From Oscillatoriales cyanobacterium (lineage in GTDB: Bacteria > Cyanobacteriota > Cyanobacteriia > Cyanobacteriales > Microcoleaceae), in the NCBI GenBank assembly GCA_004293365.1, contig RDYN01000025.1, forward strand, positions 55,273-119,272: DNA of 64,000 bases, given 5' to 3'. Position 1 is the first letter of the stretch; each line of letters opens with the position of its first letter. Below, piece by piece: positions 18,301 through 25,898 of the stretch. The notes under the pieces are model-generated. The model ran no database searches. It saw only the letters and a program-made list of their open reading frames with translations, and was not told the origin of the DNA. A program made the translations under genes and the position numbers.

Positions 18301-18795
18301 GACTTTATTCAAGAGCAGTTTTCTATCTATCAAATACCGCCGGAAATAATTTGTTTTGAAATTACCGAAACCGTGGCGATCGCGAATCTCAGCAAAGCAG
18401 CCTGCTTAATTTGGAAACTCAAGGAACTCGGCTGCCAGTTTGCCTTGGACGACTTCGGTAGCGGGATGTCTTCCTTTGCTTACCTGAAAAACTTGCCTGT
18501 TGACTATATCAAAATAGATGGCAATTTTATTAAGAATCTTGCCGAGAATCCTATTGATATTGTCATGGTGGAAGCTATTGCCAAAATTGCCCGCGCCATG
18601 GGAATTAAAACTATTGCCGAGTATGTGGAAAGTCAAGCAGTTATGGATAAACTCAAGGAACTTGGGGTAGATTACGGTCAAGGTTATTATTTGGGAAAGC
18701 CTCAAAATTGTACTGTTGGCTCTCCTATTGTAGAGGAAGTTTTGGGGGAGTTTTCGGTTGATTCTTTGGATTTTGAGACAAAGTTAGCTTCTTGA
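15400..18795 (+). CDS. CBS-PAS-PAS-GGDEF-EAL signalling protein
   Basis: 1131-residue cytoplasmic regulator of cyclic-di-GMP. In order: two CBS pairs in the first ~360 residues, a coiled coil (~370-405), a PAS domain (~410-530, NANDAIVIMD then VNEAFTQMTGY), a second PAS (~540-650), a GGDEF domain (LGGDEF at about 733-738) and an EAL domain (~850-1115). The GGDEF signature is intact. The EAL signature reads EILLRL, but the other metal ligands look present (NLSGDSL, EITETVA, DDFGSGMSSF, YIKIDG), so phosphodiesterase activity is plausible. A low-complexity insert splits the EAL domain near residues 920-945. A later ATG at 15469 (MIKNDSSKHL) is an equally good start. Confidence 0.93.
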   Translation: MLGKQRFLARLQSQRDRQNELNPMIKNDSSKHLPTLDQVIDRFPLTVAPDTPLAEVITLMGQRRPSCSLNADIPPTEIYPQLTETPNPVTSSALRDARGICVFVVEQSLEKSDSQSAQNSQLQGIFTERDLVDLIASGKNLKNVTIAEVMQQPAATLTKGEDRDIFSALILLGQQRIHHLPILDSDGQLLGVITPESIRQGMVQPANILKMRQVKEVMTAQVIQAPVTSSVMSLAELMAQHRVSCVVITPPTELWMNLSFPIPLGIVTERDIVDFQALDIDLSQTIAETVMSSPLFSLKPEDSLWVAHQEMQQRLVRRLVVTGEQGELLGIVTQSTLLRVLDPMEMSGAIDILHASVQEQTSELQKAIASLSLTNSRLEQEIVTRKQAEVRLQLLESAVVNANDAIVIMDAGYNDISDPTIIYVNEAFTQMTGYRPEEIIGQTPSCLRGPDSDGAQVAKIRRAFSRREPLRLELINYRKDGSTYWVELNSVPVADESGNLTHWVSVQRDISDRKRMEQAFFKEKELAQVTLQSIGDAVIATDSEGCISTLNPVAEKLTGWSTSEAKGLPLASVLRIVDENTRMPIENIAQIALYEGRIVDQGHNSLLIARHNREFAIDHCVAPIHASNGTIVGAVVVFRDVTQVRTQARQLTWQATHDPLTQLVNRHEFEYQLEHALHSSKGYGQEHVMLYLDLDRFKIVNDTNGHVAGDELLRQVSQLLKSNIRKTDILARLGGDEFAVLLYNCPAEQGLDVAKLLLSSIQEFRFPWQDKTFAIGVSIGLVAINPKTVSTSAVLSAADLACYAAKNKGRNRVQVYQAGDRELIKQHGETQWAVEINQALEENRFRLYSQPIVPFLNSPTTGTHCEILLRLQLETGQLVSPMAFIPAAERYNLMHAIDRWVIRTLFGNLSQIFTANLLVQNPGADSDKIVTLPACCSLSNSQSSFAKYPSLYAINLSGDSLNEEKFIDFIQEQFSIYQIPPEIICFEITETVAIANLSKAACLIWKLKELGCQFALDDFGSGMSSFAYLKNLPVDYIKIDGNFIKNLAENPIDIVMVEAIAKIARAMGIKTIAEYVESQAVMDKLKELGVDYGQGYYLGKPQNCTVGSPIVEEVLGEFSVDSLDFETKLAS

Positions 18796-18810
18796 ATAGT
18801 TGACAGTTTA

Positions 18811-18914
18811 CATTAGTCATTGGTCATTGGTCATTGGTCATTGGTCATTAGTCATTAGTCATTGGTCATTGGTCATTGGTCATTAGTCATTGGTCATTGG
18901 TCATTGGTCATTAG
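18811..18914. repeat. TCATTGG/TCATTAG heptamer tandem repeat
   Basis: About fourteen 7-bp units alternating TCATTGG and TCATTAG, directly after the GGDEF-EAL gene. STRR family, related to the tract at 1866. Confidence 0.9.
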
Positions 18915-18985
18915 TTGTTTGTTATTTACTAGCAATGAGCAATGCCCCATGCCCACGGAGCCCACGGAGCCCCATGCCCACGGAG

Positions 18986-19026
18986 CCCAATTCCCAATTC
19001 CCAATTCCCAATTCCCAATTCCCAAT
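18986..19026. repeat. TTCCCAA heptamer tandem repeat
   Basis: Five to six 7-bp TTCCCAA units ending 16 bases before the sipA stop codon. Preceded by CCCACGGAG units. A different STRR word from the tract 70 bases to the left. Confidence 0.85.
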
Positions 19027-19041
19027 GACAACTGCCCACTG

Positions 19042-19263
19042 TCAACTGTCCACTGATTCAATGTACTGACTGTCTAAGAGAAAAGCACCTTTTTCAAAGC
19101 GAATGCCCCAATAATTGCCGGGACGCCGATCGATCACCACACCCTGGGCCCCGATCGCAATTACATTCGCAGGCCGCAGCACCGGCATCGGTTCGGCAGT
19201 TTTCACGAAAGGCGGCATCGCCACAACTCGGACTTTTTGACCCACGGTAAATTCTTTATCCAT
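19042..19263 (-). CDS. sipA: SipA-like DUF3148 protein
   Basis: 73 residues. The whole protein fits the DUF3148 family: FTVGQKVRVVAMPPFVKTA, PMPVLRP, then GVVIDRRPGNYWGIRF and KGAFLLDSQYIE. In Synechococcus, SipA binds the histidine kinase NblS and stimulates its autophosphorylation, linking it to light and nutrient stress signalling; that role here is by family. A small SH3-like beta fold is expected. Divergent from rbfA across 283 bp that hold TCTAAAA repeats (19446-19478). Confidence 0.88.
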   Translation of the reverse strand: MDKEFTVGQKVRVVAMPPFVKTAEPMPVLRPANVIAIGAQGVVIDRRPGNYWGIRFEKGAFLLDSQYIESVDS

Positions 19264-19445
19264 AGTTTTTATGTTTTTATTGGCGATCGGGACACGGCTA
19301 GGTTAGCCAAAATTCATTGTGGCGTACTTTTGGCAGAATTCCCCTCTACACGACCCAAAAATAGGTACAAACCCACAACTTAAGTCGGGGAGAGATTAAG
19401 ATTTTAGAGCAAAGTTCAACCTCCTAGATTCAATACGTGCAAGTA

Positions 19446-19478
19446 AATCTAAAATCTAAAATCTAAAATCTAAAATCG
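19446..19478. repeat. TCTAAAA heptamer tandem repeat
   Basis: Nearly five units of TCTAAAA upstream of rbfA. The same word recurs at 10860, 20093, 34395, 40325 (reverse), 45095, 51078 and 51188. Confidence 0.85.
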
Positions 19479-19546
19479 ACTGACAGCTTTGTGTCAAACT
19501 AAGAATTGATAGAAAATGGCTGATATGAAAGTAGGGGATAGTTGCT

Positions 19547-19957
19547 ATGGCTACAAGTCGTCGCATTGAGCGTGTAGCTTCAATGATTAAACGGGAAGTC
19601 AGCCTGATGTTGCTGAATGGAATCAAGGACGACCGTGTAGGTGCGGGTATGGTTAGCGTTACCGATGTGATTGTTTCGGGAGACCTTCAGCATACAAAGA
19701 TTTTTGTCAGCATCTACGGTACTGATGAGGCGAAGGCCGAGACTATGGAAGGTTTGAAATCTGCGACTAGCTACGTGCGAAACCAGTTAGGCCACCGGGT
19801 ACAACTGCGCCGGACTCCGGAAGTGGTATTTCTTGAAGATCGTTCTTTGGAACGGGGCGATAAAATGCTGATGTTGCTGAATCAGCTTTCTGCCGATCGC
19901 AAACCGGATATTCTAGATGGGGATGAAGAATTGGCCGAGGATGAAAGTCTAGATTGA
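19547..19957 (+). CDS. rbfA: 30S ribosome-binding factor A
   Basis: 136 residues with the KH-like RbfA fold: [19 protein letters not shown], then [23 protein letters not shown] and the C-terminal [19 protein letters not shown]. It binds the 30S subunit and helps mature the 5' end of 16S rRNA, notably in the cold. ATG at 19547 follows GGGGATAGTTGCT. The acidic tail ([13 protein letters not shown]) is longer than in E. coli. It is followed, after repeats, by the family 3 glycosidase gene on the same strand. Confidence 0.95.
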   Translation: MATSRRIERVASMIKREVSLMLLNGIKDDRVGAGMVSVTDVIVSGDLQHTKIFVSIYGTDEAKAETMEGLKSATSYVRNQLGHRVQLRRTPEVVFLEDRSLERGDKMLMLLNQLSADRKPDILDGDEELAEDESLD

Positions 19958-20120
19958 AGGAAGTTCGGCAACGGATTCGGTAACGGATGTAACGGATGTA
20001 ACGGATGGATGTTGAGAGTCCGACGGGGTTCGGGGGAGAATTTCCCGATTCCCAATTCCCAATTCCCTTTTTCCCGATTCCCAATTCCCAAATCTAAAAT
20101 CGCAAATCTAAAATCTAAAA
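19957..20120. repeat. GTAACGGAT element plus TTCCCAA and TCTAAAA tracts
   Basis: Directly at the rbfA stop: GAAGGAAGTTCGGCAACGGAT, then GTAACGGATGTAACGGATG (to about 20009), then TTCCCAATTCCCAATTCCC units and TCTAAAATC units up to the next start codon. Three repeat words are stacked in 165 bp. Confidence 0.75.
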
Positions 20121-20124
20121 TCGA

Positions 20125-21771
20125 ATGATTGACAATCTTTCCTTACCAGAACTGGTAGCCCAAATGTTTGTGGTGCGCGCTTCAGGCTACTTGTTCGACC
20201 ACCAAATTCGCTATCGGGCCTGGGAACCGACGGCCGACAGACTCCGCTATTATCTGGAAAATTTGGGCGTGGGCGGGGTGATTTTGGTGGGGGGAAGTGC
20301 TGCGGAATTGGCGGTTCGATCGCACCAATTGCAGTCTTGGGCGAAGTTTCCGCTGCTGCTGGCTGCTGATATTGAGGAAGGTGTCGGCCAGCGGTTCGCC
20401 GGAGCGACTTGGTTCGGGCCGCCGATGGCTATTGCTGAAATTGCGCGGCACAATCCAGCAGCGGCCGATCGCTATGCCCAACAAATGGGCGCTGTGACTG
20501 CGATCGAAGCTAGGGCGATCGGTCTCAATTGGATTCTCGCACCGGTTGTCGATGTTAACAACAATCCCGACAATCCCGTGATTAACGTCCGCGCTTTTGG
20601 CGAGACACCGGAAATTGTCACCAAATTGGCAAGTGCTTTTATTCGCGGTGCAGGTGAACACCCGATTTTGACTACGGCTAAGCATTTTCCCGGCCACGGA
20701 GATACGGCGGTTGATTCTCACTTGGAATTGCCGGTTTTGCTGCATTCGCCCGATCGATTGGCCCAGATCGAGTTGCCTCCTTTTGTAAGCGCGATCGCCG
20801 CCGGGGCTGATGCTGTGATGAGCGCTCACTTGCTGATTCCGGCTTGGGATGACGAGTTTCCTGCTACTCTTTCTCGCAAAATTTTGATCGGGAAGCTGCG
20901 ACAAGAGTTGGGATTTGATGGTTTGATCGTGACTGATGCTTTGGTGATGGGCGCGATCGCCAATAAGTACGGCGCTAACGAAGCTGCTGTTTTGGCTGCT
21001 GAGGCTGGTGCTGATGTTTTGCTGATGCCGCTTGACCCGGAAGGGGCGATTCTGGCTGTCTGCGAAGCTGTCAATCAAGGGCGAATTGAATTATCACAAA
21101 TCAAGGAATCTGTCAAGCGAATCTGGAAGGCGAAAATTAAAGTGGGTTTGTCGATCGAGCAAACAGCGACAAATCCCAAATTCGATCCACCTCAACCCCC
21201 TCTGAGCAAGGGGGGCAGTTCCAGCGACTTAATTTTGCTGGCAACCACAGAGGCAAGGGCGACGGCTGCCGATATTTTGCGAGATTCTTTGAAATTTGGC
21301 GGGAAGCTACCTTTAGCGGCGAAAAAGTCCCCTGAGAACCAGCTTTTGCGGAATTTGATTGTGGTGGATGATGTTTTGGGTTGCGAGTTTTTGGGAAAAC
21401 ACACTCCGGCGATCGTCATTCCCGAACAGTTTGGTTACGAATTGCAACTAATTGACGATCGGACAGGCGATTTGAGTCATAATTCAAGCGCCGAGCATTT
21501 TTCTCCGACACTGCTGCAAATTTTCATTCGCGGCAATTGCTTTCGAGGTAGTGCAGGGTTAACCCAAGCGGCTCAAGATTGGTTTAATAAATTATTAAGG
21601 ACTGGAGAACTGCAAGGTGTGTTAATTTACGGAAGTCCCTACGTTTTAGAGCAATTCTTGCCGCAGTTGCCTCCGAGTATTCCTTATGTATTTTGTTTCG
21701 GGCAGATGCCTGCCGCGCAATCTCTCAGTTTAGAGTTGCTGTTCGGCATTGACAAAACGGGCAATCCTTGA
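20125..21771 (+). CDS. glycoside hydrolase family 3 (beta-N-acetylhexosaminidase-like)
   Basis: 548 residues. The N-terminal 340 form a family 3 TIM barrel with the NagZ-type signature KHFPGHGDTAVDSH (about residues 186-199), whose His/Asp pair is the acid/base, and the nucleophile Asp in LIVTDALVMGA (near 270). NagZ enzymes trim GlcNAc from muropeptides in peptidoglycan recycling. There is an extra C-terminal domain of 190 residues, as in larger family members. Between the two lies an in-frame copy of a dispersed repeat giving PPQPPLSKGG (around residue 355). No signal peptide, so probably cytoplasmic. Confidence 0.9.
   Translation: MIDNLSLPELVAQMFVVRASGYLFDHQIRYRAWEPTADRLRYYLENLGVGGVILVGGSAAELAVRSHQLQSWAKFPLLLAADIEEGVGQRFAGATWFGPPMAIAEIARHNPAAADRYAQQMGAVTAIEARAIGLNWILAPVVDVNNNPDNPVINVRAFGETPEIVTKLASAFIRGAGEHPILTTAKHFPGHGDTAVDSHLELPVLLHSPDRLAQIELPPFVSAIAAGADAVMSAHLLIPAWDDEFPATLSRKILIGKLRQELGFDGLIVTDALVMGAIANKYGANEAAVLAAEAGADVLLMPLDPEGAILAVCEAVNQGRIELSQIKESVKRIWKAKIKVGLSIEQTATNPKFDPPQPPLSKGGSSSDLILLATTEARATAADILRDSLKFGGKLPLAAKKSPENQLLRNLIVVDDVLGCEFLGKHTPAIVIPEQFGYELQLIDDRTGDLSHNSSAEHFSPTLLQIFIRGNCFRGSAGLTQAAQDWFNKLLRTGELQGVLIYGSPYVLEQFLPQLPPSIPYVFCFGQMPAAQSLSLELLFGIDKTGNP
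21187..21222. repeat. CCCCCT...AGGGGG repeat inside the glycosidase gene
   Basis: CAACCCCCTCTGAGCAAGGG is part of a small palindromic repeat which, read in this frame, encodes PPQPPLSKGG. A relative lies intergenically at 23139-23172. It sits in a linker between domains, so the frame tolerates it. Confidence 0.7.
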
Positions 21772-22137
21772 GTTTTCGCCCCCTCGCGAATCTTTCTTTT
21801 GCTGCTGCGTCAGGACTTAAATTCATCAACCCGGTTTCTCGCGAAAAATTTGGCAGCGGTGAAGCATATATGCAGAAACCGGGAATCGAACTCTGGTGGC
21901 CAAGCCCTTAATTGAGCTTTGCAGCACATCCGCCTGTGAGTCGGAAAAATTTGCCGCGTCTCAAAAATCCCCACACAGATCCGAGCGATTGCTCATCACT
22001 CCTATAACTTTTTTTTAATTAATCACAGCAAATTGTATGCCAGTATACAGAAAAAAAAATAACTTACATATTCGTAAGTTTGGACTATATTATTAACAGG
22101 GCCATAATTTTTTTTAGTAAAACCTTGAGGGCGCATT
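21772..22137. other. intergenic with one AAACCCGGTTT pair
   Basis: 366 bp. An inverted pair AACCCGGTTTCT (21828-21839) / AGAAACCGGG (21874-21883) is present. The rest is AT-rich toward the DUF4327 gene, with TATTATTAACAGG near 22088, possibly promoter sequence. No gene is seen. Confidence 0.5.
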
Positions 22138-22368
22138 ATGATTCAGTCAACTATCAGAATCCAATACTCTTTAGATGTTATCCAAGACGAAGCACGCCAC
22201 CTCGTCCATGAAGGCGTACTCAGCAGGCAACAGCCTATTTACACTCTGTGTCAGTTCATTCCGCCCCGAGAATGGGCTTGTGTCGAAGGAGAATTGGAAA
22301 AATGCGATTTCTTGTTGCGCGATCGCATTGCCGATCTGATCGGTACAGAAAACTGGGACAACGACTAA
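22138..22368 (+). CDS. DUF4327 protein
   Basis: 76 residues matching the small cyanobacteria-specific DUF4327 family: SLDVIQDEARHLVHEGVLS, then RQQPIYTLCQFIPPREW and the acidic/charged end EKCDFLLRDRIADLIG. Function unknown. It appears soluble and helical. Conservation across cyanobacteria argues that it is a real gene despite its size. No operon partners. Confidence 0.85.
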   Translation: MIQSTIRIQYSLDVIQDEARHLVHEGVLSRQQPIYTLCQFIPPREWACVEGELEKCDFLLRDRIADLIGTENWDND

Positions 22369-22433
22369 AGCTTAGTTCTCTTCAATAAGTTGTTTTCCAC
22401 TAAACTCCGGCTGTGTTAAAGATGCTTGATTCT

Positions 22434-22841
22434 TTAATCATGGGAATTTTCGGCGCGCAAATTTTCCAATTCGGCCCTCAGCGCTGCCATCTGTGCAGTT
22501 AATTCTTGAATCTCTTTTACATCAGGCTGTACAACCGACTCGGGAGGAGTATCAGTTGCTGTATCCGATCGCTGATGCGATCCGGATTCCTCGCTGCGTG
22601 CATTCTCCCGATCGTCCGGCCCTGAAAAAATAGTATCGACAAAATTTCGCGCTTCTCGATCGGTCATTTCTCCTTTTTCCACCAACTCATCCGCGAGTGG
22701 GCCTAAATCTGGCTGTCGGAGTTTGTCCAGATTTTCTTCTCGCTTCTGAGCATCTTGCAATGTCTCAAGTAAAAAGGAAGTTGCACCTAAAGTTAGGTGA
22801 AATCCTGTTTGCAGCATTTGAGGCAGGTTATCGGGATTCAT
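22434..22841 (-). CDS. phasin-like coiled-coil protein, function unknown
   Basis: 135 residues. Residues 1-35 hold a hydrophobic segment (LQTGFHLTLGATSFLLETLQDA); the next part (ADELVEKGEMTDREARNFVDTIF) resembles the helix of phasin-like, polyhydroxyalkanoate-granule-associated proteins. A disordered Ser/Asp/Glu stretch follows, and the last 30 residues form a leucine-rich coiled coil (EIQELTAQMAALRAELENL). The function is not established by sequence; the phasin link is weak. Confidence 0.7.
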   Translation of the reverse strand: MNPDNLPQMLQTGFHLTLGATSFLLETLQDAQKREENLDKLRQPDLGPLADELVEKGEMTDREARNFVDTIFSGPDDRENARSEESGSHQRSDTATDTPPESVVQPDVKEIQELTAQMAALRAELENLRAENSHD

Positions 22842-23138
22842 CTAAGAAATGCCGCTAGAACGTTTTTCGGAGTTTTTGCTGGGAAGTTACTCCCTATGCC
22901 GCGGGATTGCCGCTTTTCGATCGCAGATGCGAAGTTATCGATTGCGATCGCCGTTCACGAAAATACGCCTTTAGGGGGATGATTTTTTTTCGCAATACAA
23001 TCATTCTATCATTACTGTGTAAATTAAAAAACGTCAAGTGTAAAGTTTTGTGACGAAAACCGAGATCTCACCTATGGATGGGGCAATCGATTTTAGATTT
23101 TATACCAATTTTAAAAAAGAATGCCACAGTATTCTTGT

Positions 23139-23172
23139 TCCCCCCCTTTGTAAGGGGGGGGCTAGGGGGGGT
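23139..23172. repeat. CCCCCCC-TTTGTAA-GGGGGGGG repeat
   Basis: Seven C, a TTTGTAA linker and eight G, then CTA and a further G-run. Palindromic; the same family as the copy inside the glycosidase gene and similar in sequence to the CCCCCCTAAAT run at the porin nonsense codon. Confidence 0.75.
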
Positions 23173-23246
23173 CGAAGAGTGTTGCACGATTTGAGAAAAA
23201 TGGTATTAGATAGAGTTACGGAGTCCGATCGCACAAAGCCGGAGCG

Positions 23247-23312
23247 AGAAACCCGGTTTCTGAGAAAAAATTGCGATGAGAAACGAGAAATATTCGTAGA
23301 AACCGGGTTTTT
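23247..23312. repeat. AAACCCGGTTT hairpin pair
   Basis: AGAAACCCGGTTTCT at 23247-23261 and AGAAACCGGGTTTTT at 23298-23312; the arms can pair. It lies 54 bases beyond the 3' end of the ABC gene on the minus strand. Confidence 0.75.
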
Positions 23313-23365
23313 GAGGTCGCAAGTGGATAAATCATATCTATTTAACCTTTGAGATTTAATCCAGT

Positions 23366-24499
23366 TTACGGATACAGCGCCTCGCCAGTGGATGGATCGA
23401 AGATAAATAGTCGATCGAAGTCAAGCTGTACCGTCAGCCGATCGCCCGATCGCCAGCGAACACCCGCCGGTACTTGTAACTGTACAGTAGTTTCAGCACT
23501 CAACCCAGGTAAACTCGCCCGGATTAAAATTTCTCGCCCCAGAGGTTCTACTACTTTTACCTCTACATCGAGAGGGACTTTTTCTAAAGCCCAAACATCC
23601 CTTTTGAAATCATCATTTTCTGCTGTTTGTGGCGCAAACATTTCTATATTTTCTGGACGAATTCCCAAATCAAACGCTTGTCCTTCTTTCGCCTGCAATC
23701 TTTTCTGAATCGAGGGCGGACAGGCTAAAGATTGACTTCCGACCTGAAAAGATTCGCTAGCATAAATTGCAGGTAAAATATTCATAGCAGGATTGCCTAA
23801 AAATGTGGCAACCATCCGGTTAGCAGGTTTAGCGTAAATGCTTTGCGGGTCTCCGATTTGCTGAATTTTCCCCCCATTTAAGACTACAATCTTATCAGCT
23901 AAAGTCATCGCTTCCACTTGGTCGTGGGTGACATAAACTGTGGTAATTCCCAGCCGTTGATGGAGTTGTTTTAGTTCGGCCCTTGTGTCGTCTCGCAGTT
24001 GGGCGTCGAGGTTAGAAAGCGGTTCGTCTAAGAGGAAAACTTTGGGCTCGCGGGCGATCGCCCTTCCCAGTGCTACCCGCTGCTGCTGTCCGCCCGATAG
24101 CTGTTTCGGCTTGCGGCCCAGGAGGTGATCGATCGAGAGCGATCGGGCTACAATTTCGACTCTTTCTTTAATTTTTGCAGCAGCAACATTCCGCATCCGC
24201 AATCCAAAAGCCAAATTTTCGGCGACAGTCATGTGCGGGTAAAGCGCGTAATTTTGAAACACCATTGCGACATCGCGCTGTCTCGCCGGAATGTTATTAA
24301 CTAAATTATCTCCAATATAAAGATTACCAGAAGTTGCAGTTTCCAAACCTGCAATTGTCCGCATAATTGTAGACTTTCCGCAGCCGGATGGCCCGACTAA
24401 TACCCAAAATTCTCCATCCGGGATTTTGAAACTGATGTTTTCAATCGCGGTAACGTTTTGGTAGCGTCGGGTAATGTTTTCTAAGCGAACATTTGCCAT
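23366..24499 (-). CDS. sugar-type ABC transporter ATP-binding protein (UgpC/MsmK-like)
   Basis: 377 residues. Nucleotide-binding domain with Walker A GPSGCGKST (37-45), signature LSGGQQQR, Walker B VFLLDEPLSNLD and the switch His in VTHD. From about residue 240 there is the extra OB-fold regulatory domain of the MalK/UgpC group (LGIRPENIEMF). It energises uptake of sugars, glycerol-phosphate or osmolytes such as glucosylglycerol. No permease gene is adjacent, so it may be a shared ATPase for several importers. Cytoplasmic face of the inner membrane. Confidence 0.93.
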   Translation of the reverse strand: MANVRLENITRRYQNVTAIENISFKIPDGEFWVLVGPSGCGKSTIMRTIAGLETATSGNLYIGDNLVNNIPARQRDVAMVFQNYALYPHMTVAENLAFGLRMRNVAAAKIKERVEIVARSLSIDHLLGRKPKQLSGGQQQRVALGRAIAREPKVFLLDEPLSNLDAQLRDDTRAELKQLHQRLGITTVYVTHDQVEAMTLADKIVVLNGGKIQQIGDPQSIYAKPANRMVATFLGNPAMNILPAIYASESFQVGSQSLACPPSIQKRLQAKEGQAFDLGIRPENIEMFAPQTAENDDFKRDVWALEKVPLDVEVKVVEPLGREILIRASLPGLSAETTVQLQVPAGVRWRSGDRLTVQLDFDRLFIFDPSTGEALYP

Positions 24500-24546
24500 T
24501 GTTATTAGTTATTTGTTAGTGGTTATTAGTTATTTGTTAGTAGCTT
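24500..24546. repeat. TTAGTTATTTGTTAGT tandem repeat
   Basis: Two 22-bp copies of a GTTATTAGTTATTTGTTAGT phrase between the HD gene stop and the ABC gene start. It consists of TTAGTTA-type 7-bp units. Confidence 0.7.
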
Positions 24547-25122
24547 TTACTTTTTGTCTACCGAAAGCTTGTTTAATTCTAAAACTGTGCGGGCTAATTC
24601 TTCAACGATCGGAGTTAATTCAGCTTGACGGAATGCTTCTACTAAAGAATTATAATACCAGAGAGTACCATTTTTTTTACTTGTGAAGCGTTCCCAAACA
24701 CGATCGCCTAATTCACGGTAATCTTTCACGATGGATCGCACATTATAAAGTTTATCAGCAGCCGAGACCAATCTGACTGAGTGGGAGGCTTGAGGAATGC
24801 GATCGATATAAGCTTGTTTGCGATCGCGCCAAGGGGGTTTGGGCGTCGCATCGCTGTCGGTACAGCCGTCTACAATCGCTGTCACAGTATCGCCAAAGCG
24901 TTGGCGGATGGCTTCGCGGGTGGTGGCGCCGCCTCGATCTTCGATCGCATCGTGAAGCAAAGCTGCGATCGCCTCATCTTCATTTGCCCCATATTCCAAA
25001 GCTATACTGGCAGTACCCAACAAATGAGCAATATACGGAACACCGGAACCCTTGCGGATTTGAGTTGCGTGCAATTGAGCGGCATAGGTGAGGGCATCAG
25101 AAAAACGGTTTGAGAGTATCAT
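24547..25122 (-). CDS. HD-domain phosphohydrolase (RelA/SpoT hydrolase-like)
   Basis: 191 residues of a stand-alone HD domain. HATQIRKGSGVPYIAHLLGTA near the start, the metal pair in LLHDAIED (about 58-65) and the later AADKLYNVRSIV helix match the ppGpp-hydrolase half of SpoT and its small homologues. No synthetase or TGS domain is present. A role in removing (p)ppGpp or related nucleotides is likely but inferred. It lies 47 bp upstream of the ABC gene on the same strand, possibly cotranscribed. Confidence 0.88.
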   Translation of the reverse strand: MILSNRFSDALTYAAQLHATQIRKGSGVPYIAHLLGTASIALEYGANEDEAIAALLHDAIEDRGGATTREAIRQRFGDTVTAIVDGCTDSDATPKPPWRDRKQAYIDRIPQASHSVRLVSAADKLYNVRSIVKDYRELGDRVWERFTSKKNGTLWYYNSLVEAFRQAELTPIVEELARTVLELNKLSVDKK

Positions 25123-25178
25123 TGTAATTGAGCGTTTATTGAGTAAAAGTCTTGATTTCTAAGTTGATAATGCTGTAG

Positions 25179-25243
25179 GGGCGGGTTTTACCCAAAGTAT
25201 TTGTACGTGCCGAAAAAAACTATAAACCCGCCCTCCCCTGTAG
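25179..25243. repeat. GGGGCGGGTTTA inverted repeat
   Basis: GGGGCGGGTTTTA on the left and TATAAACCCGCCCT on the right form an imperfect hairpin between the divergent HD and Uma2 genes. A palindromic intergenic repeat; a regulatory function is not shown. Confidence 0.6.
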
Positions 25244-25278
25244 AATATTTCTCTTACCTTTTTAGCGAGTAACCCGCC

Positions 25279-25866
25279 ATGACAGCTACTTTAATCTTAC
25301 CAGAAACACCTCAAAAACCACCAGAACAATCTGAAAAAACACAACCAGAAAATGTTATATCTTTAGAAGAATTTCTCGCCAAGCCACCGGAGAGAATGGA
25401 GTGGGTTGACGGCAACTTAGTGGAGAAAACAGGCATGACATTTAAACACAGTCTAGCTCAATCTAAATTAGCCCGTTACTGGGGAAATTACAAAGACTCC
25501 AGCGGACAGGGAGGAGAAGTTCTTACCGAAATACTTTGCCGAACAGCTAAACAGGGCCGCCGTCCCGATGTCGCCTACATTACCCCCGAACTCCTACCAC
25601 AATCAGGCAATTTTACCTCATTTTCCCAAAGTTTTCCCCTAATCGCCGAAGTTGCTTCGCCGGAAGACAGCGCCGAGGAATTATTTGCAAAAGCTCAGGA
25701 ATATTTGGAGTCTGGCTGTCAGGAAGTCTGGCTGCTTTTTCCTGAAGCAAGATTAGTATTTGTGAATGCAGGTCAAGGCTGGCGTTTGTTTAATCCGAAT
25801 GAAGTTGTTAACACCCAAACTGTACTTGCAGGTTTTAGCATTGCCGTGAGTGAATTGTTGGCTTGA
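25279..25866 (+). CDS. Uma2-family putative endonuclease (DUF820)
   Basis: 195 residues of the very abundant cyanobacterial Uma2 family, which has a PD-(D/E)XK nuclease fold. Visible: ISLEEFLAKPPERMEWVDGNLVEK at the N-terminus, the RRPDVAYITPELL strand with the catalytic Asp, and LIAEVASPEDSAEELFAKAQEYLESG, where family members have the E-x-x-S-P motif. The function of the family is not settled; some members are linked to mobile elements. Single gene. Confidence 0.9.
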   Translation: MTATLILPETPQKPPEQSEKTQPENVISLEEFLAKPPERMEWVDGNLVEKTGMTFKHSLAQSKLARYWGNYKDSSGQGGEVLTEILCRTAKQGRRPDVAYITPELLPQSGNFTSFSQSFPLIAEVASPEDSAEELFAKAQEYLESGCQEVWLLFPEARLVFVNAGQGWRLFNPNEVVNTQTVLAGFSIAVSELLA

Positions 25867-25898
25867 GGGGAAATGTAATTCCGAAAATATTAGGCTGC

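Larger units (their letters stand above)
22842..23365. other. intergenic with G-run repeat and AAACCCGGTTT pair
   Basis: 524 bp. The plus-strand open frames here consist largely of repeats and are not called. The region holds the C/G-run palindrome (23139-23172) and a hairpin pair (23247-23312) near the 3' end of the ABC gene. Confidence 0.55.

Noticed and set aside
23050..23352. Open frame of 100 codons
   Set aside because: Mostly made of C/G-run and AAACCCGGTTT repeats, without codon pattern or homologue.
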